The translations under genes and the position numbers were made by a program. Under the pieces are notes generated by a model. The model was not told the DNA's origin. It searched no databases and saw only the letters and a list, made by a program, of their open reading frames with translations. From Gammaproteobacteria bacterium (lineage in GTDB: Bacteria > Pseudomonadota > Gammaproteobacteria > JASBUN01), in NCBI GenBank assembly GCA_030147845.1, contig JASBUN010000061.1, positions 1 through 64,000 of the forward strand: 64,000 nucleotides of DNA. The letters run 5' to 3'. Of the stretch, positions 11,776 to 22,560 are shown piece after piece (within the stretch, counting starts at the first letter, position 1; each line of letters starts with the position of its first letter).

Positions 11776-12402
11776 GTGGCTAAGTATATCGGTTCGAAGT
11801 GCCGCCAGTGCCGTCGCGAAGGCGGTAAACTGTTTTTGAAAGGCGAAAAGTGTTTTACGGCCAAGTGTCCAGTCGAAAACCGCGCCTTTCCCCCGGGTCA
11901 GCATGGCCAGCGACGGACGCGTCTGTCGGATTATGCGTTGCAGCTGCGCGAAAAGCAGAAGTTACGCCGCATGTATGGTGTGCTCGAGCGGCAGTTCCGG
12001 AATTACTATAAGGAAGCCGCGCGTATCAAAGGCTCCACCGGTGAAAATTTGCTGCAGCTACTGGAGTGCCGGCTGGATAATGTTGTCTACCGAATGGGTT
12101 TTGCGGCATCGCGCAGCGAAGCGCGACAGTTGGTGCGGCACAACGGCATCACGGTCGATGGACAGAAAGTGAATATTCCTTCGTATCAGGTAAGCGCCAA
12201 TAACGTGGTCGCCGTGAGAGAGAAAAGCCGATCTCAGGTGCGCGTGCAGTCGGCGCTCGACTTCGCCCATCAGCGCGGTATTGCCGAGTGGCTGCAGGTG
12301 GATGCGAAGAAGATGGAAGGTGTATTCAAGTCGATTCCCGGTCGCGGGGAATTGCCGCCGGATATCAACGAACATCTGGTCGTGGAGCTGTACTCCAAGT
12401 AG
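11776..12402 (+). CDS. rpsD: 30S ribosomal protein S4, four-cysteine (C+) form (GTG start)
   Basis: [65 protein letters not shown]. Confidence 0.97.
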   Translation: MAKYIGSKCRQCRREGGKLFLKGEKCFTAKCPVENRAFPPGQHGQRRTRLSDYALQLREKQKLRRMYGVLERQFRNYYKEAARIKGSTGENLLQLLECRLDNVVYRMGFAASRSEARQLVRHNGITVDGQKVNIPSYQVSANNVVAVREKSRSQVRVQSALDFAHQRGIAEWLQVDAKKMEGVFKSIPGRGELPPDINEHLVVELYSK

Positions 12403-12437
12403 GCGTGCGCATCAGGGATCATTAAAGAGGACAATCC

Positions 12438-13433
12438 ATGCAGGGTTCAGTGTCAGAATTTCTCAAGCCACGGATAGTCGACGTCCAGCTGATCAACGAA
12501 CGGCGCGCCAAGGTTACGCTCGAACCACTAGAGCGTGGCTTTGGTCACACGTTGGGTAACGCCCTGCGGCGTATCCTGTTGTCATCGTTGCCGGGCTGCG
12601 CGGTTGCGGACGCCGAGATTGAAGGTGTGCTGCACGAGTACACGACGATTGAAGGCGTGCAGGAAGATGTGATCGATATCCTGCTTAACCTCAAGGGGTT
12701 GGCGATTCGACTCAATGCGCGCGATGAGGCCACGCTGACGCTGAAGAAAAAAGGTCAGGGTGCGGTTCTGGCGCGGGACATTGTCCTCGATCATGACGTC
12801 GAAATAGTTAACCCGGATCATGTGATTGCCAATCTAACCAAAGATGGCGAGCTCAATATTACCCTGCGCGTGCAGCGCGGTCGCGGCTATGTACCGGCGC
12901 CGATGCGCCAAGAGAGCGAGAGCCGCCCGATCGGTCACTTGCGTCTGGATGCGTCGTTCAGCCCGGTTCACCGCGTTACGTACACGGTGGATAGCGCGCG
13001 CGTGGAGCAACGCACCAATCTGGATAAGCTGATTATCGATATCGAAACCAACGGTACCATAGATCCGGAAGACGCGATTCGCCAGGCCGCGGGTATCCTG
13101 CGTGACCAGCTCTCCGTGTTCGTCGACCTCCGGGGTAAAGAAGAGGCCAAGCCGGAGGAACGCGAGTCGGAGATCGATCCGATCCTGCTGCGTCCGGTAG
13201 ACGATCTCGAATTGACGGTACGTTCCGCCAATTGCCTCAAGGCCGAGAGTATCTATTACATCGGTGACCTGATTCAGCGCACCGAAGTGGAGTTGCTGAA
13301 GACGCCTAACCTGGGCAAGAAGTCGCTGACCGAGATCAAAGACGTGCTGGCATCGCACGGCCTGTCGCTGGGCATGCGCTTGGAAAACTGGCCGCCTCCG
13401 GGTCTCAAAGAGCAGGAAAAGGTCGGCGTCTGA
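12438..13433 (+). CDS. rpoA: RNA polymerase subunit alpha
   Basis: 331 aa; [30 protein letters not shown]-terminal domain [27 protein letters not shown]. Confidence 0.98.
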   Translation: MQGSVSEFLKPRIVDVQLINERRAKVTLEPLERGFGHTLGNALRRILLSSLPGCAVADAEIEGVLHEYTTIEGVQEDVIDILLNLKGLAIRLNARDEATLTLKKKGQGAVLARDIVLDHDVEIVNPDHVIANLTKDGELNITLRVQRGRGYVPAPMRQESESRPIGHLRLDASFSPVHRVTYTVDSARVEQRTNLDKLIIDIETNGTIDPEDAIRQAAGILRDQLSVFVDLRGKEEAKPEERESEIDPILLRPVDDLELTVRSANCLKAESIYYIGDLIQRTEVELLKTPNLGKKSLTEIKDVLASHGLSLGMRLENWPPPGLKEQEKVGV

Positions 13434-13502
13434 TCGGCACCATTTACCCACGTTTGCGAACTTTCGCCCGCAGCAGAAGAAAGTCGTTAAGGAATCGTAG
13501 CA

Positions 13503-13898
13503 ATGCGTCATCGTAACATCGGACGGCAGTTGAGCCGCAACAGCAGTCATCGTCAGGCCATGCTGAAAAATATGACCTCGTCGCTGATGCGCCACGAGAT
13601 CATCAAGACCACACTGCCCAAAGCCAAGGAATTGCGTCGCGTGGCGGAGCCTTTGATTACGTTGGCAAAGAACGATACGGTCGCAAAACGTCGTCAGGCG
13701 TTTAATCGTCTCCGCGATCGGGATGTGGTGACCAAGCTGTTCAATGAGCTCGGGCCGCGTTACAAGGATCGTCCGGGCGGTTACTTGCGCATCCTCAAAT
13801 GCGGCTTCCGCGCTGGTGATGCCGCGCCGATGGCGTATGTGGAGTTAGTCGATCGTCCTGAGCCGGACGACGATGGTCGGGTCAGCGGCGACGATTGA
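13503..13898 (+). CDS. rplQ: 50S ribosomal protein L17
   Basis: [46 protein letters not shown]. Confidence 0.98.
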   Translation: MRHRNIGRQLSRNSSHRQAMLKNMTSSLMRHEIIKTTLPKAKELRRVAEPLITLAKNDTVAKRRQAFNRLRDRDVVTKLFNELGPRYKDRPGGYLRILKCGFRAGDAAPMAYVELVDRPEPDDDGRVSGDD

Positions 13899-13924
13899 AG
13901 CCGGGATCAGGCAGCGGACATCGA

Positions 13925-13949
13925 GGCCGGGCATTTGCCCGGCCTTTTC
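13925..13949 (+). terminator. Intrinsic terminator after rplQ
   Basis: GGCCGGGCATTTGCCCGGCC followed by TTTTC. Confidence 0.85.
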
Positions 13950-14038
13950 ATTGGTGCCGTAGACGCGAGTCGATGCTGGACAATCCGACCCCCGGTGACC
14001 CATGATTGTACGATTCACGCGAGCACGGGTGTGTTGCG

Positions 14039-14767
14039 ATGATCGTTCTGTTCACTGACTTTGGCCTTGAAGGGCCGTATGTGGGCCAGATGAAGGCGGT
14101 CCTGCTATGCAAGGCGCCGAATGTGCCGCTGGTTGACCTATTCGCCGATGTTCCGCCGTTTGACGCTCAAGGCGCGGCTTATTTATTGGCGGTTCACGTG
14201 CAAGAGTTCCCGGTCGGTACGGTCTTTCTCGGTGTAGTCGACCCGGGTGTAGGCAGCGACCGGCGTGCCGCTTTAGTCAACGCTGATGGTCGCTGGTTTG
14301 TCGGTCCGGATAACGGCTTGTTCAACATGGTCGCGCGACGGGCACGTAAATTGGCGTGGTGGGATATTACCTGGCGCCCAGGTCGGCTGTCGGCGAGCTT
14401 TCACGGTCGTGACATATTTGCGCCGGTTGCGGCGTCTCTGGCGCTTGGAGAAATGCCGCCTGCCGATCAGCAAAATCCATCGTTGCGTCTATGCGCTGAG
14501 TGGCCGGACGAGTTGCAGCGCATTGTTTATATCGACCGCTTCGGCAACGCGCTGACCGGTGTGCGGGCGTCGGCGATAGCGGCCGATTCAACGCTCCAGG
14601 TGCGCGGCTTACGCTTGGAGCGCGCACGTACTTTTTCGGATGTGCCTATCGGCGCGGGATTTTGGTACGAGAATGCCACCGGTTTGGTCGAGATCGCGGT
14701 TAATCAGGGCCGCGCCGACCGAGCGCTCGGAATCCAGGTGGGAGACTGGATTACGCTATCCGACTAA
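14039..14767 (+). CDS. DUF62 family SAM hydrolase/hydroxide adenosyltransferase (chlorinase/fluorinase homologue)
   Basis: MIVLFTDFGLEGPYVGQMKAVL...FLGVVDPGVGSDRRAALVNADGRWFVGPDNGLF...IDRFGNALTG. Confidence 0.85.
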   Translation: MIVLFTDFGLEGPYVGQMKAVLLCKAPNVPLVDLFADVPPFDAQGAAYLLAVHVQEFPVGTVFLGVVDPGVGSDRRAALVNADGRWFVGPDNGLFNMVARRARKLAWWDITWRPGRLSASFHGRDIFAPVAASLALGEMPPADQQNPSLRLCAEWPDELQRIVYIDRFGNALTGVRASAIAADSTLQVRGLRLERARTFSDVPIGAGFWYENATGLVEIAVNQGRADRALGIQVGDWITLSD

Positions 14768-14797
14768 AGCGCGGCGAGGCGTTGTGCGCGCCTGGGT

Positions 14798-17653
14798 TCA
14801 AGGCGTTTGCGCGCGCTTTGCTCGTTGGCGTGCTTCGAGCAATGGCCCGAGATATTGACCGGTATGCGAGCGCGGTTGCGCGGCGATATCCTCCGGCGTG
14901 CCGCAGGCCACGATCTGTCCGCCGCCATCACCGCCTTCCGGCCCGAGATCGATGACCCAGTCCGCGGTCTTGATGACATCGAGATTGTGTTCGATGACGA
15001 CGACGGTGTTGCCATGGTCGCGCAGCCGATGCAACACGCTGAGCAATTGTTCTATGTCGTAGAAATGCAACCCTGTGGTCGGCTCGTCGAGAATGTAGAG
15101 CGTGCTGCCGGTTTCACGTTTGGACAATTCGCGTGACAGCTTGACGCGTTGGGCCTCGCCGCCCGACAAAGTCGTGGCGTTCTGCCCCAGCTTGACGTAC
15201 GACAGCCCGACGTCCATGAGCGTCTCCAGCTTGCGCTTGATCGCCGGAACGGCATTGAAGAAGGTCAGCGCATCTTCCACCGTGAGTTCCAATACCTCGT
15301 GGATGCTCTTGCCCTTATAGCGGATTTCCAGCGTTTCGCGGTTGTAGCGCTTGCCCTTGCAGACGTCGCAAGAAACGTAAATATCGGGCAGGAAATGCAT
15401 TTCGACTTTGAGTACGCCGTCGCCTTGGCAGGCTTCGCAGCGTCCGCCCTTGACGTTAAAGCTGAATCGCCCGGTCTTGTAGCCGCGCGATCGGGCCTCT
15501 TGCGTGCCGGCGAATAGTTCGCGAATGGGGGTGAATAGACCGGTATAGGTGGCCGGGTTGGAGCGCGGTGTGCGCCCGATCGGGCTCTGGTCGATATCGA
15601 CGACCTTGTCGAAGTGCTCCAGTCCACTGATGCGTTGACACGCGGCTGGCGATTCGCTGGCGCGATTGATTTCGCGAGCGGCGTAACGATACAAGGTGTC
15701 ATTAATTAGGGTCGATTTTCCCGAGCCGGAGACACCGGTAATGCAGGTCATGAGGCCGACCGGGATTTCGGTGGTGACGTCGCGTAAGTTATTGCCGCTG
15801 GCGCGCTCGATGCGAACTATACGTGCGCGGTCGATCGGCCGGCGTTGTTCCGGTATTCGGATATGCTCGCGTCCCGACAAGTATCGCCCGGTCAGCGAGT
15901 TTTTATCGGCTATGATTTCGGCCGGCGTACCTTGCGCCACAACCCGGCCGCCGTGGACGCCGGCGCCCGGCCCCATATCGACGACGTGGTCGGCGCTGCA
16001 AATGGCATCACTGTCATGCTCGACGACGATGACCGTATTGCCGAGATCACGCAAAAAAGTCAGCGTATTGAGCAGCCTTTGGTTATCGCGCTGATGCAGT
16101 CCGATAGACGGTTCGTCGAGGATATACATGACCCCCACCAGACCTGCACCGATCTGGCTGGCTAAACGAATGCGCTGGGCTTCGCCGCCGGAGAGGGTTT
16201 CGGCGCTGCGCTCCAAGGTCAGATAGTCGAGCCCGACGTTGACCAGAAAATCGAGTCGCTGGCTGATTTCCTTGACCACCTTGTCGGCGATTTCGCCGCG
16301 TCTGCCGGGTAACGACAAGTCGTCAAAAAAGCGCTTGGCGCGGCCAACCGGAAGCGCCGCGATTTCGGGCAAACTGCGTTCGGCTACGAATACGTGTCGC
16401 GCCGAGCGATTCAGGCGCGTGCCGTGGCAACTTGGGCAAGCCTGGGTGCTGAGAAATTTGGCCAGTTCCTCGCGTACGACGTTGGACTCGGTTTCGCGAT
16501 AGCGCCGCTCCATGTTCGGAATGATGCCCTCAAAGGTGTGCCGCCGCATGGTGATGCCGCCGCGGTCATTGAAATAGCGAAATTCGATTTCCTCGTCGCC
16601 GCTGCCATAAAGAATGACCTGGCGCTGCTCCTCGGTCAGGTCCGCAAACGGGATTTCGATGTCGAATTGGTAATGATCCGCTAATGAACTGATCATCTGA
16701 AAGTAGTAGGCTGTACGACGGTCCCAACCGCGTATTGCGCCTCCCGCAAGGCTTAGGTGCGGGTGCGCGACAACACGCCCCGGGTCAAAGAACTGTTTCA
16801 CGCCGAGGCCGTCGCAGGTGGGGCAGGCACCGACCGGATTATTGAACGAGAACAGGCGCGGCGCCAGCTCAGGTAGCGAATAACCGCACTGAGGGCAGGC
16901 ATACTTGGCGGAGAATAGTATCTCAGGCTGCTGCGCATGGTCCATGGAGGCCACCACCGCGACGCCGTCGGATAGGCGCAGGGCGGTTTCGAAGGACTCC
17001 GCCAGCCTCAAACCCAGGTCTGGACGCACCTTGAATCGGTCAACCACCGCTTCCACGGTGTGTTTTTGGTGCAGCTCAAGTGGTGTTGGTTGATCCAACT
17101 CCAACAGCTGTCCGTCGATACGGGCACGGACAAAGCCTTGCGCGCGTAGCTCATCAAGTAGCTGGACGTGTTCTCCCTTACGTTCCTGAATGAGCGGGGC
17201 GAGCAACATTAGCCGGCTGCCCTCCGGCTGCGCCAACACTTGGTCGACCATTTGGCTGACCGTCTGCGCGTCCAGTTCGACGCCATGATCGGGGCAACGC
17301 GGCGTACCGGCGCGCGCGTACAGTAGCCGCAGATAGTCATAGATCTCGGTTATGGTGCCGACGGTGGAGCGCGGATTGTGCGAGGTTGACTTTTGTTCGA
17401 TGGAAATGGCCGGTGAAAGTCCCTCGATATGATCCATATCGGGTTTTTCCATGATCGCCAGAAACTGGCGCGCGTAGGCCGAAAGGGATTCCACGTAGCG
17501 GCGCTGGCCTTCTGCGTAGATGGTATCGAACGCCAGCGAGGACTTGCCGGAGCCCGACAGGCCGGTGATTACGATGAGTTTGTCGCGCGGCAGATCGAGA
17601 TCGATGTTCTGCAGGTTATGCGTGCGTGCGCCGCGAATACGTATGTGGTTCAT
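14798..17653 (-). CDS. uvrA: Excinuclease ABC subunit A
   Basis: 951 aa; [37 protein letters not shown]; zinc-finger and ABC signature motifs. Confidence 0.99.
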   Translation of the reverse strand: MNHIRIRGARTHNLQNIDLDLPRDKLIVITGLSGSGKSSLAFDTIYAEGQRRYVESLSAYARQFLAIMEKPDMDHIEGLSPAISIEQKSTSHNPRSTVGTITEIYDYLRLLYARAGTPRCPDHGVELDAQTVSQMVDQVLAQPEGSRLMLLAPLIQERKGEHVQLLDELRAQGFVRARIDGQLLELDQPTPLELHQKHTVEAVVDRFKVRPDLGLRLAESFETALRLSDGVAVVASMDHAQQPEILFSAKYACPQCGYSLPELAPRLFSFNNPVGACPTCDGLGVKQFFDPGRVVAHPHLSLAGGAIRGWDRRTAYYFQMISSLADHYQFDIEIPFADLTEEQRQVILYGSGDEEIEFRYFNDRGGITMRRHTFEGIIPNMERRYRETESNVVREELAKFLSTQACPSCHGTRLNRSARHVFVAERSLPEIAALPVGRAKRFFDDLSLPGRRGEIADKVVKEISQRLDFLVNVGLDYLTLERSAETLSGGEAQRIRLASQIGAGLVGVMYILDEPSIGLHQRDNQRLLNTLTFLRDLGNTVIVVEHDSDAICSADHVVDMGPGAGVHGGRVVAQGTPAEIIADKNSLTGRYLSGREHIRIPEQRRPIDRARIVRIERASGNNLRDVTTEIPVGLMTCITGVSGSGKSTLINDTLYRYAAREINRASESPAACQRISGLEHFDKVVDIDQSPIGRTPRSNPATYTGLFTPIRELFAGTQEARSRGYKTGRFSFNVKGGRCEACQGDGVLKVEMHFLPDIYVSCDVCKGKRYNRETLEIRYKGKSIHEVLELTVEDALTFFNAVPAIKRKLETLMDVGLSYVKLGQNATTLSGGEAQRVKLSRELSKRETGSTLYILDEPTTGLHFYDIEQLLSVLHRLRDHGNTVVVIEHNLDVIKTADWVIDLGPEGGDGGGQIVACGTPEDIAAQPRSHTGQYLGPLLEARQRAKRAQTP

Positions 17654-17689
17654 GACAATTTTCGCAGTGAGGCCAACCTGTTAATATAC

Positions 17690-17710
17690 GCTGCCTCGGC
17701 AGCATGAGGC
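17690..17710. repeat. Overlapping dyads in the uvrA/yajR-like divergent spacer
   Basis: GCTGCC-TC-GGCAGC (17690-17703) and GCCTC...GAGGC (17693-17710). Confidence 0.5.
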
Positions 17711-17726
17711 AAAGGGAGAAAAATCG

Positions 17727-19133
17727 TTGAGCAACTCCGACACCACGCAGTTTACCCGTATGACATCTCTCGAGCGTCGTGCGGCCATGTCGTTGTCCAG
17801 CATTTTCGCGCTGCGCATGCTCGGCCTATTCATGATTTACCCGGTGTTTTCCGTCTACGCCGAGCATTTGCGCGGTGTAACACCGACCACCATCGGCTTG
17901 GCGCTGGGAGTTTATGGTCTGACCCAGGCTATCTTTCAGATCCCATTCGGTATGCTGTCGGATCGTTTCGGACGCAAGGTGATTATCGGCATCGGTTTGC
18001 TGATATTCGCGTGCGGAAGTGTGGTTGCGGCGACGTCGACCAGCATCCACGGCGTCATACTCGGACGCATCCTGCAGGGAGGCGGCGCCGTCGGTTCGGC
18101 CATATTGGCCATGGCAGCCGATCTCACGCGTGAAGAGCATCGCACCAAAGCCATGGCCATGCTGGGCATGACGATCGGTTTTTCATTCGCGTTAGCGCTG
18201 GTGCTGGGGCCGGTGCTCAATACTCTGATCGGCGTTCCGGGTATCTTTTGGTTGACGGCTGTTTTGGCGCTGGTGGGCATTGGCGTACTACTGTTCGTCG
18301 TGCCGCAGCCGGTGCATACGCGCCGCCACCGCGATACGGAACCGGTGCCGGCCATGTTCAAGCGCGTATTGGCCGATGGTCAACTGCTGCGCTTGGACTT
18401 CGGCATCATGGCGCTGCACGCCATGCTCACGGCCAGTTTCGTCGCCCTGCCGTTTGCGCTGCGCGATGCCGCGCATCTGGATGCGCAGCATCAATGGTAT
18501 TTGTACCTGCCGGTGTTGGCGATTTCGGTCGTCGCCATGGTGCCGTTCATTATTATGGCGGAGAAGCACCGCAAGATTAGAGGCGTGTTCCTCGGCGCGA
18601 TCGTGGCGCTGGGTGTCGCTCAATTGATGCTTATGGGGTTTCATCATAGCTTAACGATGGTTGCGGTCGCCCTGATCGTCTTTTTTACGGCGTTCACGCT
18701 CATGGAAGCCAGTTTACCGTCGCTGATATCGAAGATGGCGCCGGTCGACGCCAAAGGCACGGCCATGGGCGTGTACTCCAGTTCGCAGTTTTTTGGTATT
18801 TTCGTCGGCGGTGTTGGTGGTGGCTGGGCCCTGCAACATCTGGGTCTCAGCGGCGTATTCGCCTTCGGCGCGGCCATTGCGGCGGTCTGGTTGGTGCTTG
18901 CCCTCGGTATGAAGAGGCCGCGGTTTCTTAGTACGTTATTGCTTAACGTCGGCCCCCAGCGCGAGGCCGACGCGCGCGTGCTGGCCGGTCGGCTATGCCA
19001 GGTTGACGGTGTCGCCGAAGCGGTTATTGCCGCGGAGGAGGGTGTCGCCTACCTGCGGGTCGATCCAGACGGCTTGGACAAACCCTCGCTGTATGCGTTC
19101 TCGGTGTCCGCGGTGCAAGCGGATAGCGCGTGA
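17727..19133 (+). CDS. MFS transporter, YajR-like with C-terminal ferredoxin-like domain (TTG start)
   Basis: 12-TM MFS pattern (GLALGVYGLTQAIFQIPFGMLSDRFGRKVII) plus C-terminal LCQVDGVAEAVIAAEEGVAYLRVDP. Confidence 0.85.
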   Translation: MSNSDTTQFTRMTSLERRAAMSLSSIFALRMLGLFMIYPVFSVYAEHLRGVTPTTIGLALGVYGLTQAIFQIPFGMLSDRFGRKVIIGIGLLIFACGSVVAATSTSIHGVILGRILQGGGAVGSAILAMAADLTREEHRTKAMAMLGMTIGFSFALALVLGPVLNTLIGVPGIFWLTAVLALVGIGVLLFVVPQPVHTRRHRDTEPVPAMFKRVLADGQLLRLDFGIMALHAMLTASFVALPFALRDAAHLDAQHQWYLYLPVLAISVVAMVPFIIMAEKHRKIRGVFLGAIVALGVAQLMLMGFHHSLTMVAVALIVFFTAFTLMEASLPSLISKMAPVDAKGTAMGVYSSSQFFGIFVGGVGGGWALQHLGLSGVFAFGAAIAAVWLVLALGMKRPRFLSTLLLNVGPQREADARVLAGRLCQVDGVAEAVIAAEEGVAYLRVDPDGLDKPSLYAFSVSAVQADSA

Positions 19134-19152
19134 CCGGCGGTGGCGCCGCCGG
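19134..19152 (+). terminator. Perfect GC hairpin abutting the MFS stop codon (no U-tract)
   Basis: CCGGCGG-TGGCG-CCGCCGG starts the base after TGA (19131-19133). Confidence 0.45.
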
Positions 19153-19339
19153 ACGCATGCGGAATACCGGCATATCGTAGTTAATTAGTTGATTTTTATT
19201 ATTTATCTGAAATTTTTATTTAGTAATATCTGCTTGTGAAGCGTTGGCAGGCACGGTAGATTGTTAGCTCGCGGTAGTACGACGAGCCCCAGGGATGTGG
19301 GCTTCTATCATTATTAAATCGAACTGGACGGAGATTGTT

Positions 19340-19819
<480 letters not shown>

Positions 19820-20032
19820 CCGAATGCTGGTGTTCGACCGCCGTAATGTCGTCAGCCCACGGTGGGGTGGGCGGGCCGCGGCTCGAAGTGGCCTTGCGCG
19901 TGGCCGCAGTGCAGCGGATTCAATTTATAACAATCTAAACAAACCCCAGTACGGCAGTTCGCGCTGCGCCCGGTGGCCATAAGCCCGCTTCGCGCTGTGC
20001 GGATTGCAGATGGTGCTGCGAAAGGGGGATTC

Positions 20033-21463
20033 ATGCTGGTGCCAGTCATCTTGTCAGGGGGGGCGGGGACGCGGTTGTGGCCGGTCTCGCGCGAGGCCCA
20101 CCCGAAGCCGTTCATGCGCATGGTCGATGGCCGCAGCCTACTTCAGAAAACGCTGCAGCGGGCTATGGCGCTGCAAGGCGTAGCCGACGTCGTTACCATA
20201 ACCAATCGCGATTACTATTTTCAGACCCGTGATGAATATCTTGCGGTGCAGCCGCAGTCGAACATTTCGTTCGACTACGTATTGGAACCCTGCGGACGCA
20301 ATACCGCCCCCGCGGTCGCGCTCGCCGCGCTGCATATGCAGGAGCGATACGGTGACGAGGTGCAGATGCTGGTGCTTCCGGCCGATCACGTTATCGATGA
20401 CGGCGAGCGTTTCGGCCATACAGTACGGACGGCGAGCGCGTTGGCGGCGCAAGATTATCTGGTGACATTCGGCATCCGCGCCTCGCGACCGGAAACCGGT
20501 TACGGTTACATCGAACTCGGCGATGCCATTGCTGCCGATAGCGGCCAATTCCGCGTCAATCGTTTCGTCGAAAAGCCCGACTCGGTGACCGCCGAGGAAT
20601 ATGTGAGCTGCGGCCGCTTCCTGTGGAATGCGGGTATGTTCTGCTTTCGTCCCAAGACTTTTTTACGGGCGTTAGAGCGTCACGCGCCGGATGTGCATGC
20701 CGCCGCGGTGGCGTGCTGGCAGGCCACTCGTACCGATGTTGCGCCGCTCGAATTGGACGCCGACGCTTTTGGCGCCGTGCCCGCCATTTCGATAGATTAT
20801 GCGGTCATGGAGCGCGCGGATAATGTCGCGGTGGTTGCCTGCGAGTTTGACTGGAGCGATGTCGGTTCATGGGATTCGGTCAGCGAGTTGATGGATGTCG
20901 ATGAAGACGGAAATCGTATTTCCGGAGAAACCATCGTCGTCGACAGCAGTAATTGCTATATACACGGAGAAGACCGCTTGATCGCGGTGCTCGGCTTGAG
21001 CAATCTAGTGGTCGTCGATACGCCCGATGCGCTGCTGGTCGCCGATCGTGGCCGCGCGCAGGACGTCAAGCGTATTGTCGAACGGCTCAAGGCCGATGGT
21101 CACGAGGCCTACCGCTATCATCGCACCGTGCATCGTCCCTGGGGCACCTATACTGTGCTCGAGGACGGCGATCGCTTCAAAATCAAACGTATCGTAGTCA
21201 AGCCCGGAGCGGCCTTGTCGCTGCAAATGCATCATCATCGTAGTGAGCATTGGATCGTCGTTTCGGGCACCGCCAAGGTAACCAATGGCGATCGTGAGTT
21301 CCTGGTACGCACCAACGAGTCGACCTATGTGCCTTCGGGGAATGCCCACCGCCTCAGTAATCCCGGCATCGTGGAATTAATCATGATCGAGGTGCAAAGC
21401 GGCGAGTATCTCGGCGAAGACGATATCGTACGTTTCGAGGACATTTACGGCAGGGCGCGTTAG
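20033..21463 (+). CDS. manC: Mannose-1-phosphate guanylyltransferase / mannose-6-phosphate isomerase
   Basis: MLVPVILSGGAGTRLWPVSREAHPKPFMRM; C-terminal cupin HRPWGTYTVLEDGDRFKIKRIVVKPGAALSLQMHHHRSEHWIVVSGTA. Confidence 0.95.
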   Translation: MLVPVILSGGAGTRLWPVSREAHPKPFMRMVDGRSLLQKTLQRAMALQGVADVVTITNRDYYFQTRDEYLAVQPQSNISFDYVLEPCGRNTAPAVALAALHMQERYGDEVQMLVLPADHVIDDGERFGHTVRTASALAAQDYLVTFGIRASRPETGYGYIELGDAIAADSGQFRVNRFVEKPDSVTAEEYVSCGRFLWNAGMFCFRPKTFLRALERHAPDVHAAAVACWQATRTDVAPLELDADAFGAVPAISIDYAVMERADNVAVVACEFDWSDVGSWDSVSELMDVDEDGNRISGETIVVDSSNCYIHGEDRLIAVLGLSNLVVVDTPDALLVADRGRAQDVKRIVERLKADGHEAYRYHRTVHRPWGTYTVLEDGDRFKIKRIVVKPGAALSLQMHHHRSEHWIVVSGTAKVTNGDREFLVRTNESTYVPSGNAHRLSNPGIVELIMIEVQSGEYLGEDDIVRFEDIYGRAR

Positions 21464-21476
21464 GCTGCAAGCCTAA
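21460..21476 (+). terminator. Perfect hairpin overlapping the manC stop codon
   Basis: TTAGGC-TGCAA-GCCTAA; TAG stop (21461-21463) lies in the left arm; no adjacent U-tract. Confidence 0.4.
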
Positions 21477-21503
21477 TCCGTTCCGCCAACGCGTTGATAT
21501 AAT
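21475..21503 (+). promoter_or_regulatory. Candidate promoter for galE with perfect TATAAT
   Basis: TATAAT at 21498-21503, weak -35 (aatccg) 17 nt upstream, 28 nt before the GTG start. Confidence 0.45.
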
Positions 21504-21530
21504 TTTTTGTTAATTCGATAAGGAAGTAGC

Positions 21531-22508
21531 GTGAAAAAAATACTCGTGGTCGGCGGCGCCGGTTATATCGGCTCGCACATGGTCAAGATGCTGACCAACG
21601 ATGGCTTCAACGTCGTGACGTTGGATAATCTTTCCACTGGATTCCGCGATGCCGTAGTCGGCGGCGAATTTGTCGAGGGTGATATCGCCGACAGTGCGCT
21701 GCTCGACCGACTGCTACCTGAGCATAAGTTTGACGCCGTGATGCATTTTGCCGCTCATATACAGGTTGGCGAATCGGTCGAGAATCCGCACAAGTATTAC
21801 GTCAACAATGTCGCCAGTACCTTGAATCTGCTCGGCGCTATGGTGCGACATGGGCTGAACAACTTTATCTTTTCGTCTTCGGCCGCTATTTTCGGTGAGC
21901 CCGAGTATGTCCCGGCCGATGAGAATCATCCCAAGGCACCGATCAATCCGTATGGTCTGAGTAAATGGATGGTGGAGCAGATATTGACGGATTTCGACCA
22001 CGCCTACGCGCTGCGTTCGGTTTGCCTGCGCTATTTCAACGCCGCCGGCGCCGATCCCGAAGGCGAGCTAGGCTGGCGTTATGGCGGTGTCAGCAACTTG
22101 ATTCCGTTGGTTATGAAGGCGGCATCCGGTAGTCGGGCCGACATTACCGTATTCGGCCGTGACTACGATACCCCCGATGGTACCGGCGTACGCGATTACA
22201 TCCATATCGTCGATTTATGTCAGGCGCATTTGTTGGCGCTGAAATATCTGTGGGATGATCACCCCAGCGCGGTATTTAATCTTGGCAACGGCCAGGGATT
22301 TTCCGTGCAGGAAGTGGTCGATATGGCGCGCGATGTTACCGGGCGTGAGATTGTCGTGCGTGAGGGCAGCCGCCGCGCCGGTGATCCGGCCTCGTTGGTG
22401 GCGGATTCCACGCTTGCCCGCGAGGTGCTGGGTTGGGAGCCGCGCTATGCCGATCTGCGCACGATCATAGAACATGCTTGGCAATGGGAATCGCGTGCGG
22501 CTAAGTAA
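21531..22508 (+). CDS. galE: UDP-glucose 4-epimerase (GTG start)
   Basis: MKKILVVGGAGYIGSHMVKML...FSSSAAIFGEPEYVP...NPYGLSKWMVEQIL. Confidence 0.95.
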   Translation: MKKILVVGGAGYIGSHMVKMLTNDGFNVVTLDNLSTGFRDAVVGGEFVEGDIADSALLDRLLPEHKFDAVMHFAAHIQVGESVENPHKYYVNNVASTLNLLGAMVRHGLNNFIFSSSAAIFGEPEYVPADENHPKAPINPYGLSKWMVEQILTDFDHAYALRSVCLRYFNAAGADPEGELGWRYGGVSNLIPLVMKAASGSRADITVFGRDYDTPDGTGVRDYIHIVDLCQAHLLALKYLWDDHPSAVFNLGNGQGFSVQEVVDMARDVTGREIVVREGSRRAGDPASLVADSTLAREVLGWEPRYADLRTIIEHAWQWESRAAK

Positions 22509-22560
22509 CATGGGTTTGTGACGCCGCCGGCGCAGTCTGGCTTGGGCGAGGGAACATGGA

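Noticed and set aside
12834-13595. 253-aa minus-strand ORF opposite rpoA/rplQ
   Set aside because: Antisense frame of rpoA with no family resemblance.
17678-17693. Possible LexA box CTGTTAATATACGCTG upstream of uvrA
   Set aside because: Left half matches CTGT, but the right half is GCTG rather than ACAG; too degenerate without a genome-specific LexA model.
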